A stretch of 64,000 bases of DNA. Origin: Carallia brachiata (taxonomy: Eukaryota > Streptophyta > Magnoliopsida > Malpighiales > Rhizophoraceae). The first letter of the stretch is position 1, and each line of letters opens with the position of its first letter. The notes under the pieces were generated by a model, which saw nothing but the letters and a program-made list of their open reading frames with translations, was not told the origin of the DNA and searched no databases. The position numbers were made by a program, and so were the translations under genes. The stretch is taken from assembly GCA_021464245.1 (NCBI GenBank), contig JADCRB010000114.1, positions 3,100,001 to 3,164,000 of the forward strand. The letters are read 5' to 3'. Of the stretch, positions 59,290 through 64,000 are shown in pieces.

Positions 59290-60660
59290 AAATCCCTCAG
59301 ATTGTTCCATCAGCCCTGAACAACAAACTAGATGCGGATGACATTTGTGAAGCTGTGTTCCAATTAGGGAAGAATAAAGCTCTAGGGCCGGTTGGCCTTC
59401 CAAGGCTGTTTTATTAGAATTATTAGGAAAATGTCGGAGTGGACATCATCAAGCTGGTTAAGAATTTTTTTTGAAAGGGACACACTGTCACCAGATATAA
59501 TAAAACCTTCATTACCTTTATCCCCTAATGTTCTAATCCCGTCAACATAAAGAACTTCTGACTAATCAACTTGTGCAACTTTGTTTATAAAGTTATAATA
59601 AGGATTAGGGTCAGTTGGCTTCGACGGTGGCTGGATTCACTCATACTAGAATGCATTTGTACCAAGGAGGGCCATTCAGGATAATATTTATATTGCATAG
59701 GAAGTCTTCTAGTTATTGCGAAGGAAACGTAGTAGCAAAAAATGCATGACAATTAAATTTGACATGCAAAAGGCGTATAATCAGATTGAGTAGTCATTTA
59801 TCCACGGGGTACTCTGTAGAATAGGTTTTTCGGAAGGTTGGGTGAGCCGAGTCATGACCTGTATCCAATCAATTTCCTTTCAAGTCTTGGTAAATGTCGT
59901 GCTGACGGAACCTTTCTATCCTACACGAGGCATACGATAGGGAAACCCTTTTTCGCCCTATTTGTACCTTTTTGCCTCTAATGTGCTTTCAAAATTGCTT
60001 TTAAATGCTGTGCAAATGTCTTCCCTTGTTGGCTTGAGATTATCACCCTACTACCCCACTCTTTTTTCACATATTTTTTTGCATATGATACATTAATTTT
60101 TGGTCAAGCAACTACAACTGAGGCAGCTAGACTCATGGCCTTGCTAACAAGCTATTGCACTGTCTTAGGCCAAACCATCAATTTTGACAAGTCTGGAGTC
60201 CAATTCAATCGGAATACCCCACATCAACGTGTGCAAATTTAGCAAATCATGGGAATAGGAAGTTTTTATAAACTAGACCATTACCTAGGACTTCTCATAC
60301 AATTGGCTTGATCTAAATCCAATGCCTTTGACAACATTGTGCAGAGAATTCAAAATATCTACAGAGCTGAAAAATGCGACTTTTATCATAAGCTGGAAAT
60401 GTTGTATTATTGAAAGTAGTGGCTACTTCAATTCTATCTTATGACATGTTGGTCATTCGATTTCCCCTGAGTTTGTGCAGAAAAATCAACTCACTTGTAT
60501 CCCAATTTTGGTAGGGATAAAGAAGAGTAGAAAAAAGAATCTTGTGGGTGAGTTAAAACCAATTAACTAAGCTGATAGGCAAAGGAGGGCTTGGGTTTAG
60601 AGATCTCATTTATTTTAATCAGCTTTACTAACAAAACAAGGGTTGAGATTATTGACTAAA
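59290..60660 (+). pseudogene. LINE reverse transcriptase, broken
   Basis: Pieces include NKLDADDICEAVFQLGKNKA (59325-59385), a palm segment near 59570-59660 and FFAYDTLIFGQ at about 60078-60110. The last is the catalytic FADDT box with the first Asp replaced by Tyr (GAT to TAT). Together with many stops, this shows the enzyme is inactive. Confidence 0.85.
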
Positions 60661-61099
60661 CTTGAGGCTAGGTAGGCTTAAGTTCTGAGATGATTGTATT
60701 TCCTGGCCTCATCATTCATGACAACGGAGAAAACACAATAGCCATCATGGGGATGACAAAGATTGATCATGGCAGGGAACTGTTGTGCAAGGCCATGAGA
60801 TGGATAGTAAGAGATGGCAGGAACATTCCAATATGAGAGTCACCTTAGGTCCGAGAGCTACCGTCCTTCAAAATTCAAACCCAAAGACTAATAGACGATA
60901 ACACACCGATGGTCAAGAACCTCTTATTACTTTAGAAGGGGTTATAAGATATAAGAAAAATATATGGCTTGTTTAGCCCAGAAGAAGCTAAGGCCATTTA
61001 ATGCATTGCAATCAACATCAATCTGAAGCAAGACATCTTAGTATGACACTTTGATAGTAGATGCCAATACATAGTAAAATCTGGATATCACCTCAGCAT

Positions 61100-61383
61100 T
61101 GAGATGGAAGAGTCCCAACAGGTAGGCCACTCTCGGGGTACCGATCACAAAACATGGCGTAGGTTATGACGATTAAAAATCCCACCCAAGATGAAATACT
61201 ATATGTGGAAAATATTGCTCGACAAACTGGCCACGCAAGATAGGCTGCAACGGAAAGGAGTGATTCAAGATGCTTGTTGCCTGCTGTGTAAAAAAGATGC
61301 TGAGACCTTTGAGCACTTGCTATTCTTCTGTCCCCATGCTTGTACATCGTGGTTCGCAAGTCCACTTGGCTATTGACCATCAA
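61100..61383 (+). pseudogene. LINE zf-RVT zinc-binding domain
   Basis: Open from 61191: MKYYMWKILLDKLATQDRLQ, then CCLLCKKDAETFEHLLFFCP. This is the C..C...H...C pattern of the zf-RVT domain found after the RT of plant L1-type LINEs. Confidence 0.88.
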
Positions 61384-61559
61384 TCCAAGGATTTTCAGGT
61401 GCTGTTGAATGGTGGGAAGGGGTTACTGATCAGATGATATTGGTTGGGAATAGATAAACTGTGGCAATGCAGGTGATAATGCGCTAGCACATTTAGAAGG
61501 CTAGAAACCAAGCAGTCTTCAACAATTCTAAGCCAAATCCGACGACAACTATTCTAAGA

Positions 61560-61950
61560 ATCAAGGCTTCAAGTGAAGCGAGCCTCAGTCTCCTATACAA
61601 AGCACTAAAACCCTTACGGACGAATCTTCCCAGAATAGCCAAGCAAGGCTTCCTTCGTCAACTAGTTTTATTAAGACAAAATATAACACATCATTTGATG
61701 CACAATCCTGGAATGTGGGCATAGCAGTTGTGGCTACAGGCTTTAGAGGATGCATACGGGAAGGAAGAATGTCAATATAGCATGCCAATTCAACCTTGAT
61801 GGTAAAAGCATTGGCTTTTCGGGCGGCTGCCCAACTAGAACAACATTGTTGAAGTTGACTCTAAACAAACTATTGGATGAGCTGAACACTAACCAGGATG
61901 CAAGAAAATGGAAACTAGTCCTATTCTTAAAGATGTGTTGCTCCTTTTGA
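61560..61950 (+). pseudogene. LINE C-terminal RNase-H-like remnant
   Basis: Weak pieces (for example SWNVGIAVVATGFRG near 61708) fit the position of the RNase-H-like domain in plant LINEs. The match is poor. Confidence 0.4.
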
Positions 61951-62142
61951 ATAATGTCCAAAATTGTATCCGTATTTTAATAGTGCACTTCTAATTAGGT
62001 TGCGGATTGGGTGGCACATTAGTTTTGAGCTGGCTCATGCCCTCTGGGTTGGACTAGTAACCCTCTAGGAAGCCTATGTTGATGTTTTCATTTAATAAAA
62101 TCTGAAGTACTTTCATTGTCAAAAAAGAAGGCAAAGTGTATG

Positions 62143-63429
62143 CATTTGTTTGATCATTTATGCCTCACTAGATAAAAAAAAAAAAAAAGTGATTTAGTGA
62201 AAGTATAAGCGTCCAATCAACCACATACTGCCTTAAATGGTTATTTGCTATATTAGTTTTCTTATGTTGTTTTGTTTGTTATGTTAATAGTTGATGATAA
62301 AATTCTTGTCCTCTGAGGTATGACTTAACATATTACATGTCAATGTCCTCTATGTGTTATCTTCAATTGTCTTACCCAAACAGTAATGGCTATGTCAATA
62401 TGATTCAGGAATACTCATCTGTAAAGGAATTTGAGGCACTTTCTGAGAAACAAAGGAAGGTGGAAGACTTAAAAAGCATTTACAAAAGAAGGAATTCACC
62501 AATTTTTTTTTTTTTTGGAAAGTTAATTGGTTTCAAATCAAAAATTTGTAAAGACTGAATGAGTAAAAGATTGCAAGTTAGAGAGTTGTAAAGAAAAATG
62601 AGCATGAACTATTGCTTTTCATTAACGACTTTAGCTTTTATATAAGAGGTTGTCAAAATTACATCATTATATTGAATAGATAGACTTAAGGCATGCAAGT
62701 AACTTATGACAATAGAGAAAGCTTTTGCATTGTACGAGACAGACTTTTGAGCTCTTAAGTATGCTTGCAACTTAACTTTAAATTACAACAAAATTTAATC
62801 CAAAGCATATAGCTCCAATATATTGATTACACGGTTGCTTAAGAAAATAAGTTAATTAACACTTGTTAAACACACCCATAACAATTCTCACTTCAATCTA
62901 ACTAACAATAACAATAACTTCAATTTTTTGAGGGAAGGCATATGAATTAAAAAAGGTCAAACAGAATTTTAACTCAATGATTCAAAATGATCTTTCATTC
63001 AATATTTTTTATGCATTTATCTCCCCATTAGTGTCATTTTAAAGCCAATAGATCGTAGTTGAACCTTAACCTGCCTGACAAGACAAGCATGGGGAAAAGG
63101 GTATAGTATCGGTATGTGTATTGATGATATAAATTTTTCAGTATCCAGAATTTTAGTTCAGCATTAGTATGTATCTTGAAGATAGAAAGTTTGTTCAATA
63201 CCCAAAATTTTAGAAGGAATGATCAGAGAAAGCAGGGTTGCATTAAATTGGTTGAGGAAAGTGTAATTGAAAAAAAGAAACAGGTATGTCTTTCTATTGG
63301 ATTAGATGGCTTTACTTTTTATAGATATTATACAGACCCTCCCAAGCCAATGGGTGTTACATTATATATGGGGATTTGGGACATGGAATGTTATTATAGT
63401 AGGCATCGATTTTTTTTTTAACAAGAAAA
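62143..63429. other. Intergenic stretch with a possible exon
   Basis: The plus-strand stretch 62337-62490 reads YVNMIQEYSSVKEFEALSEK, then QRKVEDLKSIYK, a charged helical piece that might be an exon, but no family or splice partner was found. The rest is AT-rich. A frame at 63176-63421 has no recognisable features. Confidence 0.3.
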
Positions 63430-63724
63430 AAAAAATCTATCGCAAGTATGTCGATTGTTGGATCTGTGGGCCGATGCTAGCTTTTAAACTGTTGATGTCT
63501 TCATTCAACTTTCTCAACAAGAAGGACCCATTGCCGGAGCACTATTGGACCTACAACAAGTCTACCATAAGCCGACCATGATATTAACAAGTCTGGAACC
63601 CAACATTATGCTCACACTTGGAACCCCCAATTTGCCAAGAGGGAAGCGCTAGTATGGGGACTCGAACCCAAGTCAACACTAGGGGCGACACGTCAATACA
63701 CCACTAAGCTATCACCTCCACTGG
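63430..63724 (-). mobile_element. tRNA-derived SINE
   Basis: On the minus strand a pol III A box TAGCTTAGTGG (63711-63701) is followed 32 bases later by a B box GGTTCGAGTCC (63668-63658). About 230 bp of unrelated body follow, ending in a T-rich tail (GATTTTTTTTTTCTTGTT). This is the layout of plant SINEs such as the Au family, which end in T runs. It does not fold as an intact tRNA. The target-site duplication is not certain. Confidence 0.75.
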
Positions 63725-64000
63725 TATTAGGTATTGAATTAGATATAGTGCCTTCACGATTATATATGTCAACTATGTAGTGATGGAAACAAATTGAAGT
63801 CACAGGGGTTCACCTATTTTACCTTAGTCGCTAATCAACACCGAACCCCTAGTTTTACCTTTGTCGCTAATCAACACCAATCCTTTCCTTTTATTGGGGT
63901 TTAGGACTGGCAAAGGCAAATACAAGGTCCGAGGAGTAAGAGATTTAGTAATTACAAAAATTTAGATCAAATATGCACTTGTCCTGTCCCTTTTTTTTTT
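63725..64000. other. Window end, nothing recognised
   Basis: A short tandem repetition (TTTACCTTAGTCGCTAATCA / TTTACCTTTGTCGCTAATCA at 63816 and 63855) and a terminal T run are all that stand out. Confidence 0.4.

Larger units (their letters stand above)
56040..62142 (+). mobile_element. L1-type LINE, full-length, dead, with 11-bp target-site duplication
   Basis: CAAAGTGTATG occurs at 56040-56050 and again at 62132-62142, right after an A-rich tail (GTCAAAAAAGAAGG, 62118-62131). Between them lie, in order, an ORF1/DUF4283-like part, an endonuclease, a reverse transcriptase, a zf-RVT zinc finger and an RNase-H-like tail, all on the plus strand. The 6.08-kb length fits a full plant L1-type LINE. 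The many stops and frame changes show it is old. Confidence 0.9.

Noticed and set aside
63650..63712. A and B boxes considered as a tRNA gene
   Set aside because: There is no cloverleaf with acceptor and anticodon stems. The roughly 230-bp body and T-rich tail fit a SINE.

Overview
This window is nuclear DNA of a flowering plant, very probably a dicot. The evidence is spliced genes with AT-rich introns, plant-specific families (a phytochrome-associated PP6-type phosphatase, FAR1-type transposases) and dense plant transposons of nearly every order. There is no bacterial-style operon, no CRISPR array, no rRNA gene and no convincing functional tRNA gene. The species cannot be fixed from the sequence.

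Layout. 1-4570: a decayed Ty3/gypsy element on the minus strand (RT, protease, gag, primer-binding site, LTR), with a second pol C-terminal fragment on the far side of the LTR. 6022-7390 (minus): an HD-like/TPR plant gene with one frameshift in a GAG repeat. 7929-45278: a tandem segmental duplication carrying two copies of an 11-exon prolyl-oligopeptidase-family (oligopeptidase B-like, S9A) gene, copy A at 11825-17848 and copy B at 37478-43952, both minus. Between the copies (about 18.0-34.0 kb) is a transposon nest: a hairpin MITE-like element, a 1.74-kb nested foldback element, a FAR1-type MULE transposase remnant, several MULE-like terminal repeats and a decayed gene resembling domains often carried by plant MULEs. 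34524-36522: a complete miniature LTR retrotransposon with target-site duplication. 43953-44720: two partial copies of an unidentified gene.

45669-50855 (minus): an intact 10-exon gene for the phytochrome-associated Ser/Thr phosphatase (FyPP, PP6 catalytic subunit, 303 aa), the only gene here that looks fully functional. 51340-55610: a decayed PIF/Harbinger element with Myb-like and transposase parts. 56051-62131: a full-length but dead L1-type LINE with an 11-bp target-site duplication. 63430-63724: a tRNA-derived SINE on the minus strand.

The main story is the protease duplication. One breakpoint junction is visible at about 34345. The copies have since gained different insertions (a miniature LTR element and a solo LTR in B, about 2.8 kb of AT-rich inserts in A). 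They share a tract of about 1.07 kb without visible differences, which points to recent gene conversion. Both reading frames are broken: A by at least three single-base indels, B by one TAG codon. Both copies share a lesion at the same site, on the edge of the conversion tract. I saw no clearly novel molecular system. The most unusual structures are the nested foldback element, the palindromic repeat upstream of copy A, and the conversion tract that ends at a shared lesion.
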